Shown: positions 10,164 through 20,227 of the stretch, piece by piece | Numbering within the stretch: position 1 is the stretch's first letter | Layout of the letters: each line of letters starts with the position of its first letter | NCBI GenBank assembly: GCA_012719855.1 | Contig: JAAXZN010000054.1 | Location: 62,001 to 126,000 of the forward strand | DNA length: 64,000 nt | From: Serratia liquefaciens | Lineage (GTDB): Bacteria > Pseudomonadota > Gammaproteobacteria > Enterobacterales > Enterobacteriaceae | Reading direction: 5' to 3' | Translations under genes and position numbers: made by a program | The notes under the pieces: model-generated | What the model was told of the DNA's origin: nothing | The model's database searches: none | Seen by the model: the letters and a program-made list of their open reading frames with translations, nothing else

Positions 10164-11471
10164 TTAGCGGAGCGCGCCGTTTAACCAGAATGGCGCATGC
10201 GATAAGGCCTGCTTGCGGCTGGATTCGTACCAGCCTTGACGACGTTCGGCCAGCGCCTGCTGCAGTTCGCGCCAGCTTTCGATATAAGGACCGGTTTCGT
10301 CGTCGGGATAAGCGCCGGACAGCAGGATAAATGCCGACACTTGACGGGTCAGGCGCGGCAGCTGTTCCTCGTATTCATCCTCGTTCAAGGTGCGCGTGAA
10401 GGCCTCTTTCAACTCAGCCGCGCTGCGCCCCAGCATAATGTCGCTGAAACGTTTGAATGAACCGTCGAGCTTGGTTTGCGCCTTGGCGTCGATAAAGGGT
10501 TTCCAGGCGCCGGTCACCAACCATGATGTGAGCGCTAACTTACACTGCAGGTATTCTGCGCTGTAGCACAGCACCTGCGGCTGAGTGCTCTTGTCAATCA
10601 ACAGCGGCTCCAGTGCGGTCAGGCGCGCGCGCAGATCGGCGCTGGCCTTGCGGGGTACCAAACCACCGAAGATCACCAGTGCCTGACGGATCAGCGCAAT
10701 CGCCTCCATCACCGAGCGACGGGCCTGGGTATCACCGCGCAGCCACAGCTCTTCGTGATACTGCCAGTGGCTCAGACCCAGTTCGAAGCTGGCAACCATA
10801 CCCTGCTCTACGCTGGATTTGGCCGCAGGCTTCAATACCGTCAGCGGGCGGCGCTCACGCGGAGCATTGCCCTGCGCCAGATGATAGCCACGCGCCGCCT
10901 TGCTGAGGTTGCCCTGGCGCAGGCCGCCGTGCTTCGCCAATTCGTTGGCCAACGCCAGCAGATCGTCGGTATTGCCCGTTTTAAGCTCCAGTTCAATCTC
11001 GCACAGCGCTTCACTCAGCTCACCGGCGCTGACCTCGCCCTGATCAAGCCCAACCTCAATCTCGCTCTTACCGTAAGTGACCACCCACTTCTCACGCACG
11101 AAGTCGGTGCGGAACAGGGGTTGCAACGCCAGCTGCAGCGCTGCGATATCACAGCCTTGCGGCCAGATATCCGCCGGGAACCGTTCCAACGCCAGTTCCG
11201 GCGTGGTGATAGCCACATTGTATTCCGGGCGCTGATGCAATCCCGCCACCACCTTACCGGCGGTTTTGATGGTCATTTCATAACTGTCGTCGAAGCCGCG
11301 GATACGCAGCCCCATATCCTGACTACGCAGGAAATTATCGGCGGTTTCGAAGTAGATATTGGTCAGTTTTTGCGGCGCGGAATGCTGATGAGGCCAGGCA
11401 GCCAACTGCTGCGGCAAAGCGGCAACCGCATCCGGGGTAGCAATAAATTTCAGTTCTATTTCAACGGTCAT
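10164..11471 (-). CDS. ygiF: Inorganic triphosphatase YgiF (CYTH-CHAD)
   Basis: A 435-residue cytoplasmic enzyme that hydrolyses inorganic tripolyphosphate. The N-terminal CYTH domain starts with the diagnostic EIELKF motif (residues 4-9) and spans about 200 residues of alternating acidic and basic strands that form the triphosphate tunnel. The C-terminal CHAD domain (about 220-430) is helical and rich in conserved histidine, arginine and lysine, and is thought to bind polyphosphate. Order and length match E. coli. It lies upstream of glnE and diverges from ygiM. Confidence 0.94.
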   Translation of the reverse strand: MTVEIELKFIATPDAVAALPQQLAAWPHQHSAPQKLTNIYFETADNFLRSQDMGLRIRGFDDSYEMTIKTAGKVVAGLHQRPEYNVAITTPELALERFPADIWPQGCDIAALQLALQPLFRTDFVREKWVVTYGKSEIEVGLDQGEVSAGELSEALCEIELELKTGNTDDLLALANELAKHGGLRQGNLSKAARGYHLAQGNAPRERRPLTVLKPAAKSSVEQGMVASFELGLSHWQYHEELWLRGDTQARRSVMEAIALIRQALVIFGGLVPRKASADLRARLTALEPLLIDKSTQPQVLCYSAEYLQCKLALTSWLVTGAWKPFIDAKAQTKLDGSFKRFSDIMLGRSAAELKEAFTRTLNEDEYEEQLPRLTRQVSAFILLSGAYPDDETGPYIESWRELQQALAERRQGWYESSRKQALSHAPFWLNGALR

Positions 11472-11751
11472 AAGTCTTTTACACCAATAAGTTACGCATT
11501 CGCGTCAGCCTTCACGGCGGCGGGCCTCGCCTGCCGCGCTCTGCCCAATGACGCACAGTTGCCGTTATCTTACCGCGATTCCCTGCGCCTTAACCCTGCT
11601 AACTGCAGAAAAAACCTGTTACGTTATAAAACACTGCGCAACTCACAGAATCTGCCACAGTAAGATAGTTCTCATTCCGGTTTTTGCGTTGCGTCGTCAG
11701 ACTGAACGCTCTACTATCGTTCCCATAAATTCACACAGAAACGATGAACTA

Positions 11752-12372
11752 ATGCAGAAATTACGCCTAATTTGCCTTGCCGTGCTGAGCTTCAGCATCA
11801 CTTGGGGCGCCCATGCCGAAGATAAGCGCTATATCTCCGATGAATTGAATACTTACGTCCATAGCGGCCCGGGTAATCAGTACCGTATCGTCGGTACCCT
11901 GAACGCCGGTGAAGAAGTCACCCTGTTGAGCGTAAATGACAGCACCAGCTATGGCCAGATCCGCGATGCGAAAGGCCGTACTACCTGGATCCCGCTCAAT
12001 CAGCTGAGCCAGACCCCAAGCCTGCGCACCCAAGTGCCAGCGCTGGAGCAACAGGTAAAAACCCTGACCGATAAGCTGGCCAACATCGACAACAGCTGGA
12101 ACCAGCGCACGGCAGAAATGCAGCAGAAAGTGGCCGGCAGCGACAGCACCATCAGCGGTCTGCAGCAGGAAAACCAGGATCTGAAAAATCAGCTGGTGGT
12201 CGCACAGAAAAAGGTTAACGCGGTTAATCTGCAGCTCGACGACAAGCAGCGCACCATTATCCTGCAGTGGTTCATGTACGGCGGTGGCGTAGCCGGCGTA
12301 GGCCTGCTGCTTGGCTTGCTGTTGCCACACCTGATCCCACGTCGCAAAAGCAACAACCGCTGGATGAACTGA
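11752..12372 (+). CDS. ygiM: SH3 domain-containing membrane protein YgiM (TIGR04211 family)
   Basis: A 206-residue envelope protein, the same length as E. coli YgiM. A signal sequence covers residues 1-22 with probable cleavage after AHA; a bacterial SH3 domain follows (about 25-90), then a coiled coil (about 100-165) and one transmembrane helix near 172-195 ending in a basic tail, giving a periplasmic protein anchored at its C terminus. The function is not established; a cell-wall role is suggested by the SH3b fold. ATG 11752 is chosen because the signal peptide begins there; the frame open to 11548 is not supported. The Shine-Dalgarno is weak. Confidence 0.9.
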   Translation: MQKLRLICLAVLSFSITWGAHAEDKRYISDELNTYVHSGPGNQYRIVGTLNAGEEVTLLSVNDSTSYGQIRDAKGRTTWIPLNQLSQTPSLRTQVPALEQQVKTLTDKLANIDNSWNQRTAEMQQKVAGSDSTISGLQQENQDLKNQLVVAQKKVNAVNLQLDDKQRTIILQWFMYGGGVAGVGLLLGLLLPHLIPRRKSNNRWMN

Positions 12373-12397
12373 TTTCAGTCTCCTTCTGTTTGAGATC

Positions 12398-12421
12398 GGG
12401 CGCCTGCGGGGCGCCCTTTTT
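12398..12421 (+). terminator. Intrinsic terminator after ygiM
   Basis: Stem GGGCGCC (12398-12404), loop TGCGG, stem GGCGCCC (12410-12416), then TTTTT. A textbook rho-independent terminator between ygiM and cca. Confidence 0.9.
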
Positions 12422-12495
12422 ATTGGCTGCGGCACCGCCCGGCTAATTGAGGTAATCTGGTCAGCAGAGCCTTAAAGTAAATTCAGGAGTTAACA

Positions 12496-13740
12496 GTGAA
12501 GACTTACCTGGTCGGCGGCGCCGTCCGCGACAGCCTGCTTGAGATACCGGTATTCGACCGCGACTGGGTGGTGGTGGGCGCCGCGCCGTCAGAACTGATC
12601 GCGCTGGGATATCAACAGGTCGGTAAAGACTTCCCGGTGTTTCTTAACCCCAAGACCCATGAAGAATATGCGCTGGCGCGCACTGAGCGGAAATCCGGCC
12701 AGGGCTACACCGGCTTTACCTGCTACGCCGCGCCGGACGTGACGTTGGAACAGGATCTGCAGCGCCGGGATCTGACCATTAACGCCATCGCCCGCAGCGC
12801 CGACGGGGAGTTAATCGACCCTTTCAACGGCGTGGCAGACCTGCAAGCGCGGGTGTTGCGCCACGTATCTGAAGCTTTTGGTGAAGATCCGTTGCGCGTG
12901 CTGCGCGTGGCGCGCTTTGCCGCCCGCTTCGCCCATCTGGGTTTTACCGTCGCCCCGGAAACCGCGGAGTTGATGCGCCAGATGGCGAACAGCGGCGAAC
13001 TGGCGGCGCTGACCCCAGAACGGGTCTGGAAAGAAACCGAGAAGGCGCTGCAGAGCCAAAGCCCGCAGGTCTATTTCCAGGTGCTGCGCGACTGCGAGGC
13101 GCTAAGCGTGCTGTTCCCGGAGATCGACGCTTTGTTCGGCGTACCGGCCCCCGCCAAATGGCATCCGGAGATCGACACCGGCATTCACACGCTGATGACG
13201 CTGGCTATCGCCGCCCAACTCAGCCCCGAGGTCGACGTTCGCTTCTCGGCGCTGTGCCATGATCTGGGTAAAGGGCAGACGCCAAAAGATCTCTGGCCTC
13301 ACCATCACGGTCACGGGCCGGCCGGGGTCGTGTTGGTCGACGCCTTGTGTCAGCGGTTGCGCGTGCCCAACCCGGTGCGCGACCTGGCCAAACTGGTAGC
13401 CGAGTATCACGATCTGATCCACACCGTGAACAAGCTGCGCCCGGAGACCCTGTTGAAACTGTTTGATGCGGTCGATGTGTGGCGCAAGCCTCAGCGGTTG
13501 GAACAGATGATCCTCACCAGCGAAGCCGATGCTCGCGGCCGTACCGGATTTGAAAACAATCCCTACCCGCAGGGTGACTATCTGCGCCAGGCGTTTCAGG
13601 TGGCGAATGCCGTCTCGGTAAAAGAGGTGGTGGCCAGCGGCCTGCAAGGGCTGGCGATCCGCGATGAGCTCAAACGCCGCCGCCAGCAGGCGTTGGCCGA
13701 CTGGAAACAAACCCAGGATAGTGTGAACCAACAGGCATAA
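12496..13740 (+). CDS. cca: Multifunctional CCA tRNA nucleotidyltransferase
   Basis: Adds or repairs the 3' CCA end of tRNAs and, through its C-terminal HD domain, carries phosphohydrolase activities. The 414-residue protein (E. coli 412) shows the nucleotidyltransferase signature GGAVRD at 7-12 and catalytic D21 and D23 in VFDRDW, the [10 protein letters not shown] motif near residue 91-100, and the HD pair H255-D256 in LCHDLGKG. The start is GTG 12496, supported by CAGGAG at 12484-12489. It ends at a terminator shared with uppP from the opposite strand. Confidence 0.97.
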   Translation: MKTYLVGGAVRDSLLEIPVFDRDWVVVGAAPSELIALGYQQVGKDFPVFLNPKTHEEYALARTERKSGQGYTGFTCYAAPDVTLEQDLQRRDLTINAIARSADGELIDPFNGVADLQARVLRHVSEAFGEDPLRVLRVARFAARFAHLGFTVAPETAELMRQMANSGELAALTPERVWKETEKALQSQSPQVYFQVLRDCEALSVLFPEIDALFGVPAPAKWHPEIDTGIHTLMTLAIAAQLSPEVDVRFSALCHDLGKGQTPKDLWPHHHGHGPAGVVLVDALCQRLRVPNPVRDLAKLVAEYHDLIHTVNKLRPETLLKLFDAVDVWRKPQRLEQMILTSEADARGRTGFENNPYPQGDYLRQAFQVANAVSVKEVVASGLQGLAIRDELKRRRQQALADWKQTQDSVNQQA

Positions 13741-13765
13741 AAAAACCCCGCAGCGCGGGGTTTTT
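13741..13765. terminator. Bidirectional terminator between cca and uppP
   Basis: AAAAA-CCCCGC (13746-13751), loop AGC, GCGGGG (13755-13760)-TTTTT. It begins directly after the cca stop codon and serves convergent uppP as well. Confidence 0.9.
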
Positions 13766-13779
13766 CATTGCTGTGCCGC

Positions 13780-14604
13780 TTACATGAAGACCATGTAAAC
13801 CACGGCGGCAACGATAAAGCGGTAGATAGCGAACGGCACAAACGAGATGCGTTTGATCAGCGACAGGAAGGTCTTGATCGCGATCAGCGCCACGACGAAG
13901 GCAGTAGCAAAACCGACGGCGAACATCGGTAAATCGCCCATCGTCAGGAAGTGCAAACTCTTGTACAAGTCCAGGCCGCTGGCACCGATCATCATCGGCA
14001 CCGCCAGAATGAAGGAGAACTCGGAGGCCGCATAACGGTTCACGCCCACCAGCATACCGCCGGCAATGGTCGAACCTGAACGGGAAAAGCCCGGCCACAG
14101 CGCCAGACACTGGAAGCAACCAATCATAAACGCCTGGCGGTAGGTGATGTCATCCAGCCCTTCCGCGCTCGATTTTTTCGGCTTCAGCCATTCTGCCGCC
14201 AGCAACAGGAAACCGCCGACCACCAACGCATACATCACGTTTTTCGGTGCGAACAGCGATTTGATGAAATCATGGAACAACAGCCCCAGCACCACCGCGG
14301 GGATCATCGCCAGCAGGATGTGGCCCAGTTTCAACCGGCCTGCCGTTTTGCCTTCGTGTTCAACCGGCTTGCCGCCGAAATGAATGCCGATCAGCCCGAA
14401 CAGGCGGCGCCAGAACATCACCACAACTGCCAGAATCGACCCGAGTTGAATGATCACCTCAAAGGTTTTGGCCTTATCGCCGGTGAACCCCAGCCACTCG
14501 CCTACGATGATCATATGCCCGGTAGAAGACACCGGCAAAAATTCAGTTAACCCTTCAACCACCCCAAGAACAAACGCAATAAACAGTGAATGCATGTCCG
14601 CCAT
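13780..14604 (-). CDS. uppP: Undecaprenyl-diphosphatase UppP (BacA)
   Basis: Inner-membrane phosphatase that recycles undecaprenyl pyrophosphate to the monophosphate carrier used for peptidoglycan and LPS; overexpression gives bacitracin resistance. The 274-residue polytopic protein keeps both family motifs: [14 protein letters not shown] at 17-30 with the catalytic glutamates, and PGFSRSGST near residue 170-178 with the essential arginine. About eight hydrophobic segments are visible. It lies downstream of folB on the same strand, with a hairpin terminator between them. Confidence 0.97.
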   Translation of the reverse strand: MADMHSLFIAFVLGVVEGLTEFLPVSSTGHMIIVGEWLGFTGDKAKTFEVIIQLGSILAVVVMFWRRLFGLIGIHFGGKPVEHEGKTAGRLKLGHILLAMIPAVVLGLLFHDFIKSLFAPKNVMYALVVGGFLLLAAEWLKPKKSSAEGLDDITYRQAFMIGCFQCLALWPGFSRSGSTIAGGMLVGVNRYAASEFSFILAVPMMIGASGLDLYKSLHFLTMGDLPMFAVGFATAFVVALIAIKTFLSLIKRISFVPFAIYRFIVAAVVYMVFM

Positions 14605-14639
14605 GTGCTTCGATCACCCTATAAATTTACGGCTATAAA

Positions 14640-14680
14640 CATAAAAAAGCGGCAGTGTTCAATACATTGCCGCTAAAACA
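14640..14680 (-). terminator. Terminator downstream of folB
   Basis: On the minus strand AGCGGCA, a 13-base loop and TGCCGCT are followed by TTTTTT. It lies between folB and uppP, so uppP probably has its own promoter. Confidence 0.75.
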
Positions 14681-14735
14681 ATTCTCAGGTTCAGACCAGG
14701 TTAACGGTCTTTAGTTGCACCTGTATGACAGAACA

Positions 14736-15098
14736 TCACACCGGACGGGTACCACGCTCAATAATCACCCCAACCCGGCTGGCATGTGCAACGGCGCCCG
14801 GTTTGCTGACCTTAATACGGACCCAGGGGGAATTGAAGCGCTGGAGCAATATTTCAGATATTTCCTCTGCCACCCGCTCCACCAGCGCAAAGCGGTTCGG
14901 CTCTACGTGCTGGATGATGGCTTCACTGATATCGGCATAGCTAAGACAGTCGTTCACATCGTCGCTGGCAGCCGCCTGGCGGTTGTCCCAGCCCATTTCG
15001 ATATCGAACACCAGCTTCTGGCGAATGTTTTGTTCCCAGTCATAAACGCCAATGGTGGTGATTACGGTAAGTTCTTCTATAAATACGATATCCATCAC
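14736..15098 (-). CDS. folB: Dihydroneopterin aldolase FolB
   Basis: Cleaves 7,8-dihydroneopterin to 6-hydroxymethyl-dihydropterin in folate synthesis. The 120-residue protein has the family start [21 protein letters not shown] with the substrate-binding glutamate of the VYDWE segment (E22), and the YADISEAI motif mid-protein, and ends with the RG-rich tail. Length is close to E. coli FolB (122). It is transcribed away from plsY; the two start codons are about 100 bases apart, so promoters for both lie in 15099-15202. Confidence 0.95.
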   Translation of the reverse strand: MMDIVFIEELTVITTIGVYDWEQNIRQKLVFDIEMGWDNRQAAASDDVNDCLSYADISEAIIQHVEPNRFALVERVAEEISEILLQRFNSPWVRIKVSKPGAVAHASRVGVIIERGTRPV

Positions 15099-15202
15099 GT
15101 CATTCTCTGTTTTTGGCCTTGCCGGATACCACTTCCAGCGGAATATGCGTATTATCCCTTTATGTTGCGAGTAAAACGACCCTTATTAAACGGAACCGCG
15201 TT

Positions 15203-15841
15203 ATGAGTGCTACCGCGCTTGGCATGATTATCTTCGCGTATCTGTGTGGCTCGATTTCCAGTGCGATCCTGGTTTGTCGGATCGCCAGGCTGCCCGATCC
15301 GCGTGAACATGGCTCAGGGAATCCAGGGGCTACCAACGTCCTGCGCATCGGCGGTCGCCTGGCGGCGGCGGCGGTGCTGGTTTTCGATATTCTCAAAGGA
15401 ATGCTGCCGGTCTGGCTGGCATACAAGCTTAATGTCCCGCCGCTGTACCTGGGGCTGACGGCGATTGCCGCCTGCGTAGGGCACATCTATCCGGTGTTCT
15501 TCCATTTCCGCGGCGGCAAGGGCGTGGCCACGGCATTTGGCGCCATAGCGCCAATAGGCTGGGATCTGACCGGTCTGATGACCGGCACCTGGTTGCTGAC
15601 CGTGTTGCTCAGCGGTTACTCTTCGCTGGGCGCGATTGTCAGCGCGCTGATTGCCCCCTTCTACGTTTGGTGGTTCAAACCGCAGTTCACCTTCCCGGTA
15701 GCCATGCTGTCATGCCTGATCCTGATGCGGCACCACGACAACATTCAGCGCCTTTGGCGTGGCCAGGAAGGCAAAATTTGGGGCAAATTCCGTAAGAAAA
15801 AGCCTGAAGCGGTTGAGCAGGAAACCAAAAAAGAAGAGTGA
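15203..15841 (+). CDS. plsY: Glycerol-3-phosphate acyltransferase PlsY
   Basis: Inner-membrane enzyme that transfers an acyl group from acyl-phosphate to glycerol 3-phosphate, the first step of phospholipid synthesis in the PlsX/PlsY route. The 212-residue protein contains the three family motifs: [12 protein letters not shown] near 36-47, the [10 protein letters not shown] glycine-rich loop near 107-116, and the later GYSSLGAI segment; about five hydrophobic segments are seen. The C-terminal tail is strongly charged (KKKPE...KKEE). ATG 15203 (MSATALG) matches E. coli; the frame open from 15113 is not supported. Confidence 0.95.
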   Translation: MSATALGMIIFAYLCGSISSAILVCRIARLPDPREHGSGNPGATNVLRIGGRLAAAAVLVFDILKGMLPVWLAYKLNVPPLYLGLTAIAACVGHIYPVFFHFRGGKGVATAFGAIAPIGWDLTGLMTGTWLLTVLLSGYSSLGAIVSALIAPFYVWWFKPQFTFPVAMLSCLILMRHHDNIQRLWRGQEGKIWGKFRKKKPEAVEQETKKEE

Positions 15842-15881
15842 TTCATAACGCCTGAGGCAGGTCAGCCTGCCCCGAATTAGC

Positions 15882-15914
15882 CCGGGTTCTGTTCCCCACG
15901 GTGCCCGGTTTTTT
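15882..15914 (+). terminator. Probable terminator after plsY
   Basis: CCGGG (15882-15886) can pair with CCCGG (15904-15908), followed by TTTTTT. The stem is short and the loop long, so this is a modest call. It separates plsY from the iron-uptake module. Confidence 0.45.
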
Positions 15915-16024
15915 GAGTTATCACTCTATCGTCGTGAATATATTGCGTTCTCCCGCCTGGGTAACGTTTCTGCTGTAATAATACCCCTCGTTCAAAATCG
16001 CATGAATTGCCAAATCACTCCATC

Positions 16025-16043
16025 GCTAATGATTATCATTAGC
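16025..16043. promoter_or_regulatory. Fur box upstream of the siderophore receptor
   Basis: The palindrome GCTAATGATTATCATTAGC matches the 19-base Fur consensus GATAATGATAATCATTATC at 16 of 19 positions. It lies 43 bases before the receptor start, so iron-bound Fur should repress the receptor and, if co-transcribed, the two ABC genes. Confidence 0.85.
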
Positions 16044-16086
16044 GACAATTAAATATTGTCATTCCCTAAGATGGATCATCAATAAC

Positions 16087-18288
16087 ATGCCTATGAAGAC
16101 TATTCGGCGCCTGATAATAAAACAGCCTAACCTTTTTATGCTGCTGGCAGGAATATGTACCAGTTCATTGGCTTATGTCGCGGGGGAAAACGAAAGTGTC
16201 ATTACCGTTTACGGCGAGGGAAATGCGGCAGAAGAAGCCATAGGGTCCAATGGGACCTATGCCGCAAAACAAAGCGTTACGGCAACCAAAACCAGCACGC
16301 CATTAATCAAAACTCCCCAGTCTATTTCCGTTATTACGGAAGAAGAATTACAAACCAAACGCCCCGCCACCATGAAAAGTGCGCTCAACTACACGCCGGG
16401 TGTAGTCACAGGCAACAGCGGCAGTTCGAGCATATTTGATAGCGTCATGATCCGTGGTTTCAATAATGTCAGCCAGAATATCTATTTGGACGGTTTGAAA
16501 TTACAGGGGGATATGTATGCCGACAGCAAAGTGGATCCGTATTTTTTACAGCGGGTAGAAGTTTTGCGTGGTCCGGCCTCGGTGCTGTATGGTAAAAGCA
16601 ATCCCGGCGGCGTTATTTCCAGCGTCAGCAAGCGTCCACAAAAACAGCCATTGCATGAATTACAACTGCAGGCCGGCAATCATCATGAATGGAAAACCCA
16701 ATTCGATTTCAGCGACGCTCTTGATGATGAGGAAGCATTGGCTTACCGCTTAACCGGTAATTATTACGAAGCGCACAGCCAGCAAAAAGGGGAGCGGGAA
16801 AAACGCTATGCCATTGCGCCTTCTTTGCTTTGGCAACCTTCAGAAAAAACATCGCTATTATTCCAGCTGTCTTTGCAAAACGAGCCACGCACCGGTTATT
16901 ACGGCTGGCTACCGAGTGAAGGAACTTTAACTTCCGGTGAATTCGGCAAATTCTCCCCTTCGTTTAACGAGGGCGAGCCCAGCTTTAACCGTTTCGAACG
17001 CCAGCAGCGTATGGTGGGCTATCAGCTCGATCATGCCTTCAACGATACCTGGTCCTTCCATCAGGCCGTCCGCTATCAGCATACCAAGGTCAACTGGCGC
17101 AGCATCTATGGCAACGGCCTTTGCAACCCAATGACCTGCATGGGGGTTGCTCCTCAGCAGTATGGCACCACATTGTCCCGCGCAGCGATAGTCAGCGACG
17201 AGAGATTGAATGGGTTAACCACCGATACCCGGCTGGAAGGGAAACTGAACGCCGGCAGTTGGCGCCACACCTTGTTGATGGGAATCGACTATTCGCAGCT
17301 GCGCAACGATCTGCAAAACAAGATGGGCTCTGCCGCGCCGCTCAATCTGGTAAACCCGCAGTATGGTAACCATGATGTGCTTTATTTTGGCGACACCCAT
17401 ACGATTAACAAAAACCACCAGTTAGGCACTTATCTGCAGGATCAGGCCGAATGGCAGAACTGGGTATTCACGCTGGGTGGCCGCTTTGACCACAGTGTCG
17501 TAAAAACCCACGAAAGCAGTAATATAACCGGCGCAGGATCCTCATCCAGCATCACGGATAATGAATTCACCTGGCGTGGCGGCGTTAATTATGTCTTCAA
17601 TAACGGCATCGCACCTTACGTGAGCTATAGCGAATCATTTGAACCCAATAGCGGCAACAGTTTATCAGGCCAGGCTTTCAAGCCTTCCCGTGGAAAGCAA
17701 TATGAAGCCGGAATTAAATTCATCCCTGATAACGCACCGGTTTCAGCCTCTATCGCCGCATTCCAACTGACCAAAGACAATAATTTGCGCCGGGATGCCC
17801 TTAACCCTTATTACAATGTGCAAGAGGGTAAAATTCGCTCTCGCGGCATTGAAATTGAAGGCAAGGCCGCACTCACCTATAACCTTAATTTAATCGCAAG
17901 CTATACCTATACTAATGCTGAGTTCCGCGATAACTCCGGTAATAATGGCCATACTCCCGCCATGGTGCCTAAACATATGGCTAATTTGTGGACCGATTAC
18001 ACCTTTAATCAAGGCTGGTTAAATGGGCTGAGCCTCGGCGGCGGCGCACGTTATGTGTCCAGCACCCCAGGTGACGACGGCAATAATTTCAAAGTCCCGA
18101 GCCATACGGTTTTTGACACCGCCATAAAATATCAACTGGACAATATTCCCGGACTGGAAAACGCAGAAATTGCTTTAAACGTAAACAATCTTTTTGATAA
18201 GCACTATGTTTCCTCTTGCTTTACCAATAATACCTGTTCATGGGGTGCAGAACGGCAAATCCTCACCACGTTAACGCTACATTGGTAA
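16087..18288 (+). CDS. TonB-dependent siderophore receptor (FhuA/FoxA-like)
   Basis: Outer-membrane gated channel for a ferric siderophore, driven by TonB-ExbB-ExbD. The 733-residue product has an N-terminal signal peptide (about 1-32), a TonB-box-like stretch ESVITVYG near 36-43, a plug domain (about 65-175) with SISVITEEEL and the VEVLRGPASVLYGKSNPGGV segment, and a 22-strand barrel ending in aromatic W733. The C-terminal cysteine pair before WGAERQ resembles the end of FhuA and FoxA, and a second close cysteine pair occurs mid-barrel, pointing to hydroxamate siderophores; the actual ligand is inferred. A Fur box lies upstream. By eye the gene is more AT-rich than its neighbours, hinting at transfer. 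Confidence 0.88.
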   Translation: MPMKTIRRLIIKQPNLFMLLAGICTSSLAYVAGENESVITVYGEGNAAEEAIGSNGTYAAKQSVTATKTSTPLIKTPQSISVITEEELQTKRPATMKSALNYTPGVVTGNSGSSSIFDSVMIRGFNNVSQNIYLDGLKLQGDMYADSKVDPYFLQRVEVLRGPASVLYGKSNPGGVISSVSKRPQKQPLHELQLQAGNHHEWKTQFDFSDALDDEEALAYRLTGNYYEAHSQQKGEREKRYAIAPSLLWQPSEKTSLLFQLSLQNEPRTGYYGWLPSEGTLTSGEFGKFSPSFNEGEPSFNRFERQQRMVGYQLDHAFNDTWSFHQAVRYQHTKVNWRSIYGNGLCNPMTCMGVAPQQYGTTLSRAAIVSDERLNGLTTDTRLEGKLNAGSWRHTLLMGIDYSQLRNDLQNKMGSAAPLNLVNPQYGNHDVLYFGDTHTINKNHQLGTYLQDQAEWQNWVFTLGGRFDHSVVKTHESSNITGAGSSSSITDNEFTWRGGVNYVFNNGIAPYVSYSESFEPNSGNSLSGQAFKPSRGKQYEAGIKFIPDNAPVSASIAAFQLTKDNNLRRDALNPYYNVQEGKIRSRGIEIEGKAALTYNLNLIASYTYTNAEFRDNSGNNGHTPAMVPKHMANLWTDYTFNQGWLNGLSLGGGARYVSSTPGDDGNNFKVPSHTVFDTAIKYQLDNIPGLENAEIALNVNNLFDKHYVSSCFTNNTCSWGAERQILTTLTLHW

Positions 18289-18375
18289 TAACACTCGATT
18301 ACAGAATTATTCTTTTCAAATTACATTGAGCTATTTGTCGTGCCTTAGCGATGGCGTTTAATTTTCGCCATTTTA

Positions 18376-18401
18376 TTTCTTGGTCAGTCTTGGCCAAGAA
18401 A
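18376..18401 (+). other. Hairpin between receptor and ABC genes
   Basis: TTTCTTGG (18376-18383) and CCAAGAAA (18394-18401) form an 8-base inverted repeat with a 10-base loop in the 142-base gap before the first ABC gene. No T-run follows, so it is not a clear terminator; it could be an mRNA-processing or regulatory hairpin. Confidence 0.4.
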
Positions 18402-18430
18402 CCTTATTTATATTCCTCAGGGGAGTTATT

Positions 18431-20227
18431 ATGAGTAGGCATCAAACGGGGGCCGGTAAGCCTGGTCCTATCGGGCGACTGCTGCGGCCTATACGTGGGA
18501 GCCTTATTGTCGCCGGGGTACTGGCAGCTATCGGCACAATATTCACGCTGGTGCCGTTGGCGGGCATTGCCCATATTGCCGTCATTGTTTTGGGTCATCA
18601 GGAACAAACAGGAGCCGCTACTCCGTTTCTGGCGGCGGGTGGGATTGGCGACAGCGTCGTCGTCTGCCTGGTCAGCCTGTTTGCCGGCTTAATCATTGTC
18701 ACCCTGGCCGAAGTGCTCGCACACCTGGCCGATAACCGCATTACCCACGGCCTGCGCATTACGGCGGCCCGACGCCTGGCGCAGGTGCCCCTGGGGTGGT
18801 TTAGCGACCGTGCTTCAGGCGAAGTGAAACAGGCGATGCAGGACGATATTGGCACCCTGCACGATCTCACCGCCCACTTTTTCACCACCCTGGGACGCAC
18901 AATCGGCGCGATGCTGATCTCGGTTATCTACATGTTCGTCATGGACTGGCGGATGGCGATCGTCTCGATTATTCCTTTCTTCCTGTTCTTCTTCATTTTC
19001 GGCAAGGCTCAAAAAGCCGGCGCGCCGCATATGGGTGAGTTTGTTAAGGGGTTAGGCCGCATCAATAATGCCGTGGCCGAATTCGTTAACGGCATCCCGG
19101 TGATCAAAACCTTCAGCGGCGGCGGCAAAGCGCACAGCAGCTACCGTAAAGCGATCGCCTCCTTTACTCAGGTATTCACCCGTACCATGAGCCCGGTGAT
19201 CAAGACCATAGCGCTGGCGAATGCCATCGTTGCTCCGGTGACCGTATTGGGTGTGGTGTTGGTTTTCGGAACCTTGTTTGTGGCACTGGGCTGGCTTGAA
19301 CCGCTTAACGTCTTGCCGTTCGCCCTGGTCGCGCCGGGTATTTCCGCCCCGCTGCTGTTAATGGGCTTTATTACCCACGGCCTGCGTAATGCCACAGGGG
19401 CGGCGGAACGCATACAATCGCTGCTGGACACGCCGATCCTCACGCAGCCAGAGAGACAACCCGTGCTGCAAGATGCGGAGATCCGTTTCGAGCAAACGGG
19501 CTATTCCTACAATAGTGACGGTCACGTGCTGGCAGACATCAACCTCAGCCTGAAACCCGGCAGCGTAACCGCCATCGTCGGCCCATCCGGCGCGGGTAAA
19601 TCCACCCTGGCACGCTTGCTGTTACGTTTCTTCGACCCGACCCAAGGGCGCATCACGCTCGGCGGTGTCGATCTGCGCGAATTGAGCTCTACCCTGCTTT
19701 ATCAACACATTGGTTTCGTGCTGCAGGAAGTGAAGCTGATCCACGCCAGCCTGCGAGAAAACATTGCGTTGGGTCGCCCAAATGCCAGCATGCAGGAAAT
19801 CGAAGCCGCCGCCATGGCAGCCAATATTCACGATCATATCCTGAGCTTGCCACGGGGTTACGACTCGGTAGTCGGGGAGGATGCAAAACTCTCCGGGGGT
19901 GAACAGCAGCGCGTAAGCATCGCGCGCGCCGTGTTGTTGAACCCACCGATTTTGGTGCTGGATGAAGCCACCGCCGCCGCTGACGCGGAGAACGAATACC
20001 TGATTCAGGAAGCCCTTTCCAACTTTGCCAAAAATCGCACGTTGCTGGTGATTGCCCACAGGTTAGACACCATCATGCACGCCGACCATATCGTTGTGCT
20101 TGAGGACGGCACGATCCGCGAACAAGGCAACCATGCCGAGTTGTTGGCCGGCCAAGGCCGCTATGCTCGTCTCTGGGCTGCGGGGGGTTACGAAAACATG
20201 ACGAAACAGGCGGCTCAACCATGTTAA
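18431..20227 (+). CDS. Exporter-fold ABC half-transporter, YbtP/IrtA-like siderophore import
   Basis: A 598-residue membrane protein with an N-terminal six-helix exporter-type domain (about 20-320) fused to an ATPase domain (about 345-590). Walker A GPSGAGKST, signature LSGGEQQRVSIARA, Walker B ILVLDEAT and the switch histidine in IAHRL are intact. Together with the next gene it should form a heterodimer like YbtPQ of Yersinia or IrtAB of mycobacteria, which import ferric siderophores despite an exporter fold. ATG 18431 follows GGGAG; the longer frame from 18380 lacks support. The link to iron comes from position behind the Fur-controlled receptor; export of a substrate remains possible. Confidence 0.83.
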   Translation: MSRHQTGAGKPGPIGRLLRPIRGSLIVAGVLAAIGTIFTLVPLAGIAHIAVIVLGHQEQTGAATPFLAAGGIGDSVVVCLVSLFAGLIIVTLAEVLAHLADNRITHGLRITAARRLAQVPLGWFSDRASGEVKQAMQDDIGTLHDLTAHFFTTLGRTIGAMLISVIYMFVMDWRMAIVSIIPFFLFFFIFGKAQKAGAPHMGEFVKGLGRINNAVAEFVNGIPVIKTFSGGGKAHSSYRKAIASFTQVFTRTMSPVIKTIALANAIVAPVTVLGVVLVFGTLFVALGWLEPLNVLPFALVAPGISAPLLLMGFITHGLRNATGAAERIQSLLDTPILTQPERQPVLQDAEIRFEQTGYSYNSDGHVLADINLSLKPGSVTAIVGPSGAGKSTLARLLLRFFDPTQGRITLGGVDLRELSSTLLYQHIGFVLQEVKLIHASLRENIALGRPNASMQEIEAAAMAANIHDHILSLPRGYDSVVGEDAKLSGGEQQRVSIARAVLLNPPILVLDEATAAADAENEYLIQEALSNFAKNRTLLVIAHRLDTIMHADHIVVLEDGTIREQGNHAELLAGQGRYARLWAAGGYENMTKQAAQPC

